This document shows positions 1 to 7,072 of a stretch of DNA of 30,330 nt, one piece after another. Under the pieces are notes generated by a model. The model saw only the letters and a list, made by a program, of their open reading frames with translations, searched no databases and was not told the DNA's origin. Numbering within the stretch: the first letter of the stretch is position 1; each line of letters starts with the position of its first letter. Origin of the DNA: Immundisolibacter sp. (GTDB taxonomy: Bacteria; Pseudomonadota; Gammaproteobacteria; Immundisolibacterales; Immundisolibacteraceae); the NCBI RefSeq assembly GCF_041601295.1, contig NZ_JBFIII010000029.1, positions 1-30,330 of the forward strand, written 5' to 3'. The position numbers and the translations under genes were made by a program.

Positions 1-933
1 CTGCCGCTGCTGATCGACGCACGGCTTGAAGCCATACTCGACGCCGCCGCGGGCTGTCAGGTGTTGGTGGTGGACTCGATCCAGACACTGTTTTCGGAAG
101 CCGTGGCCTCAGCCGCCGGCTCGGTATCACAGGTCCGCGAATGCGCCGCCCGCCTCACCCGCATGGCCAAGACCAACGACATCAGCGTGCTGATTGCCGG
201 CCACGTCACCAAGGATGGGGCACTGGCCGGCCCGCGCGTGCTGGAGCACATCGTCGACACCGTGCTCTATTTCGAGGGGGACAGCACCAGTCCCTATCGA
301 ATCGTGCGGGCCTACAAGAACCGCTTCGGCTCGGTCAACGAACTGGGCGTGTTCGCCATGACCGAAACCGGTCTCAAGGAGGTCACCAACCCGTCGGCGA
401 TATTCCTGACCCGGCACTCGACACCGGTCGCCGGCAGCGTGGTGATGGCCACGCTCGAAGGCACCCGCCCGCTGCTGCTGGAAGTGCAGGCGCTGGTGGA
501 ATCAAGCCCGCTTGGCAACCCGCGACGCCTGGCGCTGGGCATGGACGGCAGCCGCCTGGCCATGCTGCTGGCGGTGTTGCACCGCCACGCCGGCGTGGCA
601 TTGTTCGACCAGGACGTATACGTCAACCTGGTCGGCGGTCTTAAAGTCACCGAAACCGCCACCGACCTGCCGGTGCTGCTGGCGGCGCTGTCCAGCCTGC
701 GCAACCGGCCGCTGCCGGCGGACATGTTCAGCTTCGGCGAAGTGGGTCTTGCCGGCGAGGTGCGCCCCGTTCGCGGCGGCCAGGAGCGCCTGGGTGAGGC
801 GGCCAAGCTCGGCTTCAAACGCGCCGTGGTCGGCAAGCTCAACGCGCCGCGCAAACCCATCGCCGGGCTCGAAGTACTGGCCATCGAGCATCTGGGCGAA
901 CTGTCGGAGGTATTTCAACAACTCGTGGATTAG
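1..933 (+). CDS. radA: DNA repair protein RadA/Sms, C-terminal part (5' end outside window)
   Basis: The frame is open from base 1, so the gene begins upstream; about 310 residues remain. RadA is a RecA-like, DnaB-type helicase that promotes branch migration during recombinational repair. Visible are the Walker B strand (VLVVDSIQT), the RadA-specific KNRFG motif (in YKNRFGSVNELGVF), and a C-terminal Lon-protease-like domain from roughly ESSPLGNPRR to the end, including FGEVGLAGEVRPV. The N-terminal zinc finger and Walker A are off the window. The next gene on the other strand (bolA-like) ends only 25 bases away, so the two are convergent. Identity is secure from the KNRFG motif plus the domain order. 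Confidence 0.96.
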   Translation: MPLLIDARLEAILDAAAGCQVLVVDSIQTLFSEAVASAAGSVSQVRECAARLTRMAKTNDISVLIAGHVTKDGALAGPRVLEHIVDTVLYFEGDSTSPYRIVRAYKNRFGSVNELGVFAMTETGLKEVTNPSAIFLTRHSTPVAGSVVMATLEGTRPLLLEVQALVESSPLGNPRRLALGMDGSRLAMLLAVLHRHAGVALFDQDVYVNLVGGLKVTETATDLPVLLAALSSLRNRPLPADMFSFGEVGLAGEVRPVRGGQERLGEAAKLGFKRAVVGKLNAPRKPIAGLEVLAIEHLGELSEVFQQLVD

Positions 934-958
934 GAGCCTGGCACGTTTCTGGCCAGAC

Positions 959-1231
959 TCAGGCGTGCACTATCTCTATGCTCAGGGCATGAATATCGGT
1001 CTGCATCAGCTCGCCCAGCGCACCATAGATCAGCCGATGGCATTCGAGTGGACGTTTACCCGCGAAGGCCGGGACGGCAATACGCACCGTAAAGTGGCCA
1101 CCCTGGCGGGCACCGGCGTGGCCGGCGTGCAGGTGGCTGTCGTCAATCAGTTCGAGCCGGGTCGGCGCGAGGGCTGTTTCCAGACAAGCACGAATGCGCG
1201 CCATGCGTTCGCTGGCGACGCCGGTACTCAC
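959..1231 (-). CDS. BolA family protein
   Basis: Small BolA/YrbA-type protein of about 90 residues. BolA proteins pair with monothiol glutaredoxins in iron-sulfur handling, and some affect transcription and cell shape. Family signatures are the DSHLHAGH stretch, the G-G-HFTVRI strand, FAGKRPLECHRLIYGAL (helix with the conserved HR-x-x-Y) and the terminal IHALSIEI. I chose a GTG start at 1231 because it overlaps the yciB stop codon as GTGA, which suggests translational coupling; an internal ATG at 1204 would give 81 residues and still keep the whole domain. The gene follows yciB in the same direction. The usual yciI gene between them in enteric bacteria is absent. Which BolA subgroup it belongs to is unclear. 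Confidence 0.88.
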   Translation of the reverse strand: MSTGVASERMARIRACLETALAPTRLELIDDSHLHAGHAGARQGGHFTVRIAVPAFAGKRPLECHRLIYGALGELMQTDIHALSIEIVHA

Positions 1232-1962
1232 GCGGCGGACTCCCGTGGCTCGGCGGCGGGCGCCAGATGGCGGCTCACGTAGACCCCCTGCGCCAAGGCA
1301 AACAGCAGGGTCATCCCAAGCAGGCCAAACAGCTTGAAGTTGACCCACAGGTCCCGGTGCAGCTTTTGCAGATAAGCCGCCTGGCGAGCGGCCGGCGCCA
1401 GGACCGAAAGCTCGGTGCGCTGCTGAGCGCTCAGGTCGGCCAGGGTCTTGCCGTGAACGCCCGTGGCATAGGCCTGGTCGTCTACCGCAACTTGCTGGTA
1501 AATCACCTGTTCCTGGGCACCGAGCCCATGGGGTGAAACCTCATAGACAAATGCGACGTAGGCGTTCAGCGCTCCGCTGAGCATGAAAAAACCGACCCAG
1601 GCCCAGGTCAGGCGCCGCCACACCGGCCTTGGCAGTACCAGTTGCGCACCCAGCATGCGTTCGGTCAGCGACGCGCGGCCAAACAGGCTAAACGCGAATG
1701 CGATCGCAAAAGCCCAATTGATGAGGCTGGGTTTCCACATAATGAAGCGCTCGTCGTGCAGCGCGATGGTGAGTCCACCCAGCCCCCCCAGCAGGGCCAG
1801 GTTGAACCACTGCGTCTTGTCGACCGGCCGGCGCAGTACTCGCAGGACGATGATCTGACCGGCCGCCACTGCCACCGCCGCACCGGTGGCCCAGTAAATA
1901 CCAGCGAACTTGTAGGCGGCGAAGAACACCACGATGGGCAGAAAATCAAATAGCAGTTTCAC
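1228..1962 (-). CDS. yciB: Inner-membrane septation protein A (YciB/IspZ family), enlarged
   Basis: Polytopic inner-membrane protein that in enteric bacteria interacts with cell-division and envelope-synthesis proteins. The N-terminal part (MKLLFDFLPIVVFFAAY), the FIMWKPSLINW segment near residues 73-83 and the C-terminal DLWVNFKLFGLLGMTLLF segment near residues 204-221 are typical. It is 244 residues long, whereas the family is usually near 180. The excess is a hydrophilic insertion of about 55-60 residues at roughly 141-203, between the last two membrane segments, rich in Gln, Ala and charged residues. The C-terminus also carries a short polar tail. It is the first gene of a minus-strand pair with the bolA-like gene and is divergent from yciO. 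Confidence 0.9.
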   Translation of the reverse strand: MKLLFDFLPIVVFFAAYKFAGIYWATGAAVAVAAGQIIVLRVLRRPVDKTQWFNLALLGGLGGLTIALHDERFIMWKPSLINWAFAIAFAFSLFGRASLTERMLGAQLVLPRPVWRRLTWAWVGFFMLSGALNAYVAFVYEVSPHGLGAQEQVIYQQVAVDDQAYATGVHGKTLADLSAQQRTELSVLAPAARQAAYLQKLHRDLWVNFKLFGLLGMTLLFALAQGVYVSRHLAPAAEPRESAA

Positions 1963-2004
1963 GCCAGTAAGAACTCCGAAAATTCATTTAAGGTCGCGCT
2001 GATA

Positions 2005-2026
2005 GTCACCCGGATGTCCGGGTGAC
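2005..2026. repeat. Perfect 22-bp palindrome between yciB and yciO
   Basis: GTCACCCGGA at 2005-2014 and its exact reverse complement TCCGGGTGAC at 2017-2026 are separated by TG. It sits in the 134-bp divergent intergenic region, 42 bp upstream of the yciB start and 70 bp upstream of the yciO start. No T-run follows on either strand, so a protein-binding operator is more likely than an intrinsic terminator. The ligand or regulator is unknown. Confidence 0.6.
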
Positions 2027-2096
2027 ACGCTACACGACCCAGAAACGCTACCATGCCGGCCCCTACCTTTCGCGTACCACGGGCTGACTCGCACTC

Positions 2097-2723
2097 ATGC
2101 GGCGCTTTTACCTGCACCCGGACAACCCACAGCCGCGCTTGCTCGCCCAGGCCGCCGAGGCCATAGCGGGAGGCGCGCTGGCAATCTGCCCGACCGACTG
2201 CAGCTATGTGCTGCTATGCGGCCTGACGGACAAGGCGGCGATGGAGCGCCTGCGCACACTGCGTCAGCTGGCGCAGGATCATCCGCTGTCGCTGCTGTGC
2301 CGCGACCTGAAGCAAGTATCGACTTATGCCACGCTGGGCACCACCGAACACCGCCTGCTGCGCGCCACGCTGCCGGGGCCGTACACCTATCTGCTACCGG
2401 CCACGCGCGAGGTGCCAAAACGGCTGCAGGACCGGCGCCGCACCGTGGGCATACGCATCAGCACCCATCCGGTGCCGCAGGGTCTGCTGGCGCTGCGGGA
2501 GGAGCCGCTACTGTGCAGCACGCTGCAACTGCCGGGTGATGCCTTTCCACTCACCGATCCGGAGGATATGGCCGAGCGCCTGGGCAAACTGGTGGATCTG
2601 CTGCTCGATGCCGGGCATGCGGATTTTCACGTCAGCACGGTGGTGACGTTCGAGGACGGCTTGCCACGGGTGGTACGGCCGGGCAAGGGTGATCTGGCAC
2701 CCGCTGGCGGTGGACACCGATAG
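2097..2723 (+). CDS. yciO: YciO, Sua5/YciO/YrdC-domain protein
   Basis: The 208-residue protein matches YciO over its full length: FYLHPDNPQPRLLAQA at the N-terminus, the ICPTDCSYVL segment (the PTDS/T-x-Y nucleotide-binding strand), SLLCRDLKQVSTYA, LPGPYTYLLPAT, and VGIRISTHP. This fold makes threonylcarbamoyl-AMP in TsaC/Sua5 for the t6A tRNA modification; YciO is a paralogue whose physiological role is less clear, and it lacks the Sua5 C-terminal domain. The ATG at 2097 fits the known N-terminus exactly. It is divergent from yciB and ends 5 bp from the convergent epimerase gene, leaving no room for a separate terminator between them. Confidence 0.92.
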   Translation: MRRFYLHPDNPQPRLLAQAAEAIAGGALAICPTDCSYVLLCGLTDKAAMERLRTLRQLAQDHPLSLLCRDLKQVSTYATLGTTEHRLLRATLPGPYTYLLPATREVPKRLQDRRRTVGIRISTHPVPQGLLALREEPLLCSTLQLPGDAFPLTDPEDMAERLGKLVDLLLDAGHADFHVSTVVTFEDGLPRVVRPGKGDLAPAGGGHR

Positions 2724-2728
2724 GACGC

Positions 2729-3757
2729 TCAGACCTTGTAGTAATCGCGATACCAGGCGATGAAGTTACGTACGCCGGTTTCGATCGGGGTAGCCGGCCG
2801 ATAGCCGACGTCGGCAGACAAATCGTCGATATTGGCGGACGTTTCCGGCACGTCGCCCGGCTGCATCGGCAGCAGGTGCTTTACCGCGCTGCGGCCCAGA
2901 CAGTCCTCGATCACTTCGATATAGCGCAGCAGTTCCACCGGGCGGTTGTTGCCGATGTTGTAGACGCGAAACGGTGCCAGGCTGCTGGCCGGATCCGGCT
3001 GGTCGCCATCCCAGGCGGGGTTGGGCGCCGCCACCCGCGCGCTGACGCGCAGCACGCCTTCGACAATATCGTCCACATAGGTGAAGTCGCGCCGGTGATG
3101 GCCCTGGTTGTAGACCTCGATCGGCTCCCCGGCAAGGATGGCGCGGGTGAACAGGAACAGCGCCATGTCGGGCCGGCCCCACGGGCCATAGACGGTAAAA
3201 AAGCGCAGCCCGCTCACCGGCAGGCCATACAAATGCGCATAGCAATGCGCCATCAACTCGTTGGACCGCTTGGTCGCGGCGTACAGACTCAGCGGATGAT
3301 CAGCGACGTCGTGCTCGGAAAATGGCAGCCTGGTATTGGCGCCATACACGGAACTGCTGGAGGCGTACACCAGATGCTCGACAGCCTGATGGCGGCAGCC
3401 TTCCAGGATGTTCATGAACCCGACCAGGTTGGAATCGATATAGGCATGCGGATGGGTCAGCGAGTAACGCACGCCGGCCTGGGCGGCCAGGTGGATCACC
3501 CGTTGTGGGCGAATGTCCGCGAACAGCCGCTCCATCGCCGGGCGGTCCTGCAGGCTGACGCGCGCCTCGGTAAACCCGGCCTGCGGGGTAAGGCGCGCCA
3601 GGCGCGCCAGCTTGAGGTTGACGTCGTAATAGTCGTTGACCTCGTCCAGGCCAATCACCTGGTGACCCTGCGCGAGCAGGCGGTGCGCCACCGCAGAGCC
3701 AATGAAACCGGCAGTACCGGTCACCAGAATGCGCATGGGCGCCCCGGCATCGCTCAT
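2729..3757 (-). CDS. NAD-dependent epimerase, UDP-glucuronate 4-epimerase-like
   Basis: Extended-SDR sugar-nucleotide epimerase of 342 residues. The Rossmann motif GTAGFIG is at residues 14-20, the active-site YAATK (Tyr159, Lys163) follows a YASSSSVYG strand near 131-139, and RFFTVYGPWGRPDM plus the RRDFTYVDDIVEGV segment are typical of UDP-glucuronate 4-epimerases such as those of capsule clusters. It probably acts on UDP-glucuronic acid or a UDP-HexNAcA made by the gene just upstream. Its ATG at 3757 overlaps the upstream stop as ATGA, indicating coupling; Met8 at 3736 is a possible alternative start. The exact substrate cannot be read from the sequence. Confidence 0.9.
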   Translation of the reverse strand: MSDAGAPMRILVTGTAGFIGSAVAHRLLAQGHQVIGLDEVNDYYDVNLKLARLARLTPQAGFTEARVSLQDRPAMERLFADIRPQRVIHLAAQAGVRYSLTHPHAYIDSNLVGFMNILEGCRHQAVEHLVYASSSSVYGANTRLPFSEHDVADHPLSLYAATKRSNELMAHCYAHLYGLPVSGLRFFTVYGPWGRPDMALFLFTRAILAGEPIEVYNQGHHRRDFTYVDDIVEGVLRVSARVAAPNPAWDGDQPDPASSLAPFRVYNIGNNRPVELLRYIEVIEDCLGRSAVKHLLPMQPGDVPETSANIDDLSADVGYRPATPIETGVRNFIAWYRDYYKV

Positions 3758-5022
3758 AGCCGTTCGTCCACCCAGTCGCGTGGCAGGACCGACTTGATGT
3801 CATACACCACCGATTTCGGCGCTTTATATCCGGCCAGCTGATCGGCGCTCATGGCGACAAACTGGTGGTGCGCCACCGCCAGCACAACCGCGCTGTACGC
3901 GCCCGGCGCCGGTTCCCTGCACAACTGAATGCCGTACTCCTGCTGGCAAGCCTGCGCGTCGGCCCACGGGTCGTGTACGTCCACATGCATGCCGAGGTCT
4001 TCCAGCTCGCGCACCACGTCCACGACGCGGGTGTTGCGCACATCCGGGCAGTTTTCCTTGAAAGTGACCCCCAGCACCAGTGCCCGCGCGTCGGCCACCG
4101 GCAGGCGGCGCCGCATCAACAAGCGCGCCACCCGCTCGGCCACGTAGCGGCCCATGCCGTCGTTGATACGCCGGCCGGCGAGGATGACTTCCGGGTGATA
4201 GCCAATTTCCTGCGCCTTGTGCGTCAGGTAATAGGGGTCGACACCGATGCAGTGCCCGCCGACCAGGCCCGGCCGAAACGGCAGGAAGTTCCACTTGGTG
4301 CCGGCCGCTTCCAGTACCTCGCTGGTATCGATACCGAGACGATTGAAGATCAGCGCCAGCTCGTTGACCAGGGCGATATTCAGATCGCGCTGGGTGTTCT
4401 CGATCACCTTGGCCGCCTCGGCAACGCGAATGCTGCTCGCTTTATGGGTCTTCGTAATGGTCGCGTATACGGCATCGACATAGTCCGCGGCCTGCGGACT
4501 GGAGCCGGAGGTGATCTTGGTGACAGTTTCCAGGCGGTGCTCCCGATCGCCCGGGTTGATGCGCTCGGGGCTGTAGCCGACGAAGAAATCGCCATTCAGC
4601 GTGAGGCCTGACTCGCGTTCCAGGACCGGCACGCAGATTTCTTCGGTTGCGCCCGGATAGACAGTGGATTCATACACCACCACGCCACCCGGCTTCAATG
4701 CCTGGCCCACCGTACGACTGGCTGCCAGTAAGGGCCCGAAATCCGGGCGCTTCTGGGCATCGACCGGGGTCGGAACCGTGACAATGAAGGTGTTGCAGTC
4801 GGTCAGATCGGCCGGATCGCAGGACAGGCGTAGCGCGCTTTGGTGAAGCTCGTCATGGCCTATTTCGCCGGTGGCATCGTGAGCACCACGCAAGGCCTCG
4901 ATACGACCCCTGCTGATGTCAAACCCCAGCGTTGGCAGGTGCCGCGCCAGCGCCACGGCCAACGGCAGGCCGACATAGCCCAGCCCTAAAACACCCACCC
5001 GCGCCTGCGCTAGCGTCATCAT
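3754..5022 (-). CDS. Nucleotide-sugar dehydrogenase, Vi-antigen TviB / WbpO-like
   Basis: Member of the UDP-glucose/GDP-mannose dehydrogenase superfamily; it oxidises C6 of a UDP-sugar to the carboxylate using two NAD+. It has the Rossmann motif GLGYVG near the start, the TVPTPVD segment, YESTVYPGATEE, the FFVGYSPERINPGD stretch that separates the TviB/WbpO/WecC group from UDP-glucose dehydrogenases, and the catalytic Cys in GGHCIGVDPYYL. UDP-N-acetylglucosamine or -galactosamine is therefore the likeliest substrate. An upstream ATG at 5076 would add 18 poorly conserved residues; I prefer ATG at 5022 (or 5019), just before the Rossmann strand. It is coupled to the epimerase, so the pair probably makes a UDP-uronic acid and its 4-epimer for surface polysaccharide. 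Confidence 0.9.
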   Translation of the reverse strand: MMTLAQARVGVLGLGYVGLPLAVALARHLPTLGFDISRGRIEALRGAHDATGEIGHDELHQSALRLSCDPADLTDCNTFIVTVPTPVDAQKRPDFGPLLAASRTVGQALKPGGVVVYESTVYPGATEEICVPVLERESGLTLNGDFFVGYSPERINPGDREHRLETVTKITSGSSPQAADYVDAVYATITKTHKASSIRVAEAAKVIENTQRDLNIALVNELALIFNRLGIDTSEVLEAAGTKWNFLPFRPGLVGGHCIGVDPYYLTHKAQEIGYHPEVILAGRRINDGMGRYVAERVARLLMRRRLPVADARALVLGVTFKENCPDVRNTRVVDVVRELEDLGMHVDVHDPWADAQACQQEYGIQLCREPAPGAYSAVVLAVAHHQFVAMSADQLAGYKAPKSVVYDIKSVLPRDWVDERL

Positions 5023-5116
5023 CGGCTGTGTTGCCGTAGGGCCTGGCCTGTCAAAGGAAGCCGACCCACGCGCCACGTCGGGCGTGGCGATGGCACCGGT
5101 CTATAAAGATCGCAAC

Positions 5117-5193
5117 TGGTCGGGGTGAGAGGATTCGAACCTCCGGCCCCCGCCTCCCGAAGACGGTGCTCTACCAAGCTGAGCTACACCCCG
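5117..5193 (-). tRNA. tRNA-Pro (anticodon CGG), CCA encoded
   Basis: The reverse complement folds into a full cloverleaf. The acceptor stem is CGGGGTG with CACCCCG, the D arm GCTC/GAGC, the anticodon stem CCGTC/GGCGG with loop TTCGGGA giving anticodon CGG, a 5-base variable loop, and a T arm GGAGG/CCTCT around TTCGAAT. The discriminator is A at 5120 and the CCA tail is encoded at 5119-5117. It reads CCG proline codons, which are common in this G+C-rich genome. It lies between ispB and the nucleotide-sugar dehydrogenase gene on the same strand. Confidence 0.97.
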
Positions 5194-5209
5194 ATTGCGA
5201 CACGCAAAC

Positions 5210-5235
5210 CGCGGCACCCTACCGAGGGAACCGCG
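5210..5235 (-). terminator. Imperfect hairpin between ispB and tRNA-Pro
   Basis: CGCGG at 5210-5214 pairs with CCGCG at 5231-5235, and CCCT at 5217-5220 with AGGG at 5225-5228, around an ACCG loop; two bases on each side (5215-5216 and 5229-5230) do not pair. It starts 3 bases after the ispB stop in the direction of transcription and is followed by only TTTG. It may be a weak terminator or a processing stem in front of the tRNA; the lack of a U-tract makes this uncertain. Confidence 0.4.
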
Positions 5236-5237
5236 AA

Positions 5238-6215
5238 CTAAAAATCCCGGGACACGGCGAATCGAGCAAGACCCAACAGCGCTTCCCGTGCCGGCGAGTC
5301 GGGCAGCCCCGCCAAGGCGGCCTGTGCGCGGTCGACGTAGGTCTGCGCGAGGGCCGCAGTGTACGCAATGGCCCCGGTTGATTCAATGGCAGCGGCGACG
5401 GCGCCCAGATCGGACACTCCGTCGCCACTGATGGCGGCTCGCAACAAATCGGCCTGTACCTGCGTGCCCTGCTGCATGGCATAGACCAGCGGCAGGGTCG
5501 GGCTGCCGTCGGCCAGATCGTCGCCCAGATTCTTGCCGATCCGCGCCGCGTCGCCACGGTAATCAAGCAAGTCGTCCACCAACTGGTAGGCGAGGCCAAA
5601 ATGCAGGCCGTAATCGGCCAATGCGTCCTGCACCGTCGGTTCCTGGCCAGAGATCAGCGCGCCGCAACGAGCGGCCGCCTCGAACAGCGTCGCGGTCTTG
5701 CTGCGGGCGATGGCCAGGCACTGCTCGGGCGTCGCCAGCGGGTTGCGGCGGTTCAGGTACTGCAGCACCTCGCCTTCGGAAATCTGGTTGGTAGCCGTCG
5801 CCAGGACATCCATCACCGCCGGCGAGCCCAGTTCCACCATCATCTGAAACGAACGCGAATACAGGAAGTCGCCCACCAGCACGCTCAAACCATTGCCAAA
5901 ACGGCTGTTGGCGGTAGCCTGACCGCGACGCAGCGAGGACTCATCGACCACGTCGTCATGCAGCAGAGTGGCGGTATGAATGAACTCGACAATTGCCGCC
6001 AGCAGGCAATGTTGACTGCCCCGGTAGCCACAGGCGCGGGCCGCCAGCACCGCCATCACCGGCCGCAGCCGCTTGCCACCGCCATGGATGATATAGCCCG
6101 ACATCTGGTCGACCGTCGGCACCGCCGAATGCAGGCGCTGCTCGATGAGGCTGTTGACGCTGGCCATGTCGGCCGCGGCTGGCGCCAACAGATGTGCGAG
6201 AGAAGTCGTGGTCAT
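5238..6215 (-). CDS. ispB: Octaprenyl diphosphate synthase (polyprenyl synthetase)
   Basis: All-trans polyprenyl diphosphate synthase of 325 residues, which elongates farnesyl diphosphate with isopentenyl diphosphate to make the ubiquinone side chain. The first Asp-rich motif is LLHDDVVDESSLRRG, preceded by the GGGKRLRP substrate-binding segment; the second is YQLVDDLLDYRGD. Length and motif spacing match IspB. It is transcribed divergently from rplU-rpmA, the standard arrangement in gammaproteobacteria. The ATG at 6215 precedes a short family-typical N-terminus. The exact chain length (8 or 9 units) cannot be judged by eye. Confidence 0.95.
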   Translation of the reverse strand: MTTTSLAHLLAPAAADMASVNSLIEQRLHSAVPTVDQMSGYIIHGGGKRLRPVMAVLAARACGYRGSQHCLLAAIVEFIHTATLLHDDVVDESSLRRGQATANSRFGNGLSVLVGDFLYSRSFQMMVELGSPAVMDVLATATNQISEGEVLQYLNRRNPLATPEQCLAIARSKTATLFEAAARCGALISGQEPTVQDALADYGLHFGLAYQLVDDLLDYRGDAARIGKNLGDDLADGSPTLPLVYAMQQGTQVQADLLRAAISGDGVSDLGAVAAAIESTGAIAYTAALAQTYVDRAQAALAGLPDSPAREALLGLARFAVSRDF

Positions 6216-6281
6216 GCACTTGCTATTGGGGTGCGGAAGGCGCCGGATGCTAGGTTTCAGCCCGTACGGGTGTCAAGCCAT

Positions 6282-6310
6282 TTGACCCCCGCCCCCGCCA
6301 GCACTAGAAT
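6282..6310 (+). promoter_or_regulatory. Sigma-70 promoter for rplU-rpmA
   Basis: TTGACC at 6282-6287 and TAGAAT at 6305-6310 are separated by exactly 17 bp, 5 of 6 matches in each hexamer. They lie 70 bp upstream of the rplU ATG in the ispB/rplU divergent region, facing rplU. This is the best vegetative promoter match I noticed in the window, as expected for ribosomal protein genes. Confidence 0.75.
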
Positions 6311-6379
6311 TTGCGCCCTTTTTGATCGTGCGGAGCGACACTCGTCGTGTCTGCGCGACTGTTGGCATCGGGGAAGTTC

Positions 6380-6694
6380 ATGTTTGCGGTAATTGAGACC
6401 GGTGGCAAGCAGTACCGGGTTGAGCAAGGCAGTATCCTGCGGGTGGAAAAACTGGACGGCGCGGTCGGTGACACGCTCCGGTTCGACCGCGTGCTGATGG
6501 TTGGCGCCGGGGCCGACGTGAAGATTGGCCGCCCGTACCTGGACGGGGCCACCGTCACCGCCGAACTGCGCGCACTCGGTCGGCATCCAAAAATTCACAT
6601 CATCAAGTTTCGCCGACGCAAGCACCATCAGAAACAGATGGGGCATCGTCAACACTACGCCGAGATCGCCGTCACCGGCATCGAAGCCCCGTAA
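6380..6694 (+). CDS. rplU: 50S ribosomal protein bL21
   Basis: bL21 is a 104-residue protein of the large subunit that binds 23S rRNA. The start MFAVIETGGKQYRV is the family N-terminus, which sets ATG 6380 rather than an in-frame ATG at 6347. The conserved KIHIIKFRRRKHHQKQMGHRQ basic segment follows at residues 74-94. A GGGGAAG Shine-Dalgarno sequence sits 3-4 bases in front of the ATG, unusually close. It is followed by rpmA after 28 bp and driven by the promoter at 6282-6310. Confidence 0.98.
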   Translation: MFAVIETGGKQYRVEQGSILRVEKLDGAVGDTLRFDRVLMVGAGADVKIGRPYLDGATVTAELRALGRHPKIHIIKFRRRKHHQKQMGHRQHYAEIAVTGIEAP

Positions 6695-6722
6695 CGCACC
6701 AGCGCCCGGAGCATAAACAGCC

Positions 6723-6983
6723 ATGGCACATAAGAAAGCAGCGGGCAGTTCCCGCAACGGCCGCGATTCCGTCTCCAAACGTCTTGGCGTAAAACGCTTC
6801 GGCGGCGAACTGGTAATTGCGGGCAATATCCTGGTCCGCCAGCGGGGCACCGAGTTCCACCCGGGCGTCAATGTCGGCCTGGGGCGCGATCACACGCTGT
6901 TCGCGCTGGTCGACGGTCATGTGCGCTTTCGGGTCGGGGGCGAAAAAAATCGCCGCTTCGTCAGCGTGGAGCCGCTCGCCTGA
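6723..6983 (+). CDS. rpmA: 50S ribosomal protein bL27
   Basis: bL27 has 86 residues and its N-terminal tail reaches the peptidyl-transferase centre. MAHKKAAGSSRNGRDS is the canonical N-terminus, with no N-terminal extension needing proteolysis as in Firmicutes. Conserved blocks KRFGGELVIAGNILVRQRGT and HPGVNVGLGRDHTLFAL are intact. A GGAG lies about 8 bases before the ATG. It forms an operon with rplU and is separated from obgE by a terminator-like hairpin. Confidence 0.98.
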   Translation: MAHKKAAGSSRNGRDSVSKRLGVKRFGGELVIAGNILVRQRGTEFHPGVNVGLGRDHTLFALVDGHVRFRVGGEKNRRFVSVEPLA

Positions 6984-7023
6984 CCGCGACCGCGTTTGCA
7001 AGGTCCGGCCCGGCCGGCGCCAC

Positions 7024-7051
7024 AGCCCCGCTCCGGCGGGGCTTTGTATTT
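7024..7051 (+). terminator. Terminator or attenuator hairpin after rpmA
   Basis: AGCCCCGC at 7024-7031 pairs perfectly with GCGGGGCT at 7036-7043 around a TCCG loop, followed by the T-rich TTGTATTTG. It would end most rplU-rpmA transcripts and let a fraction read through into obgE, whose start is only 21 bp further on. Confidence 0.75.
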
Positions 7052-7072
7052 GTACGACTATGATTACCGGCT

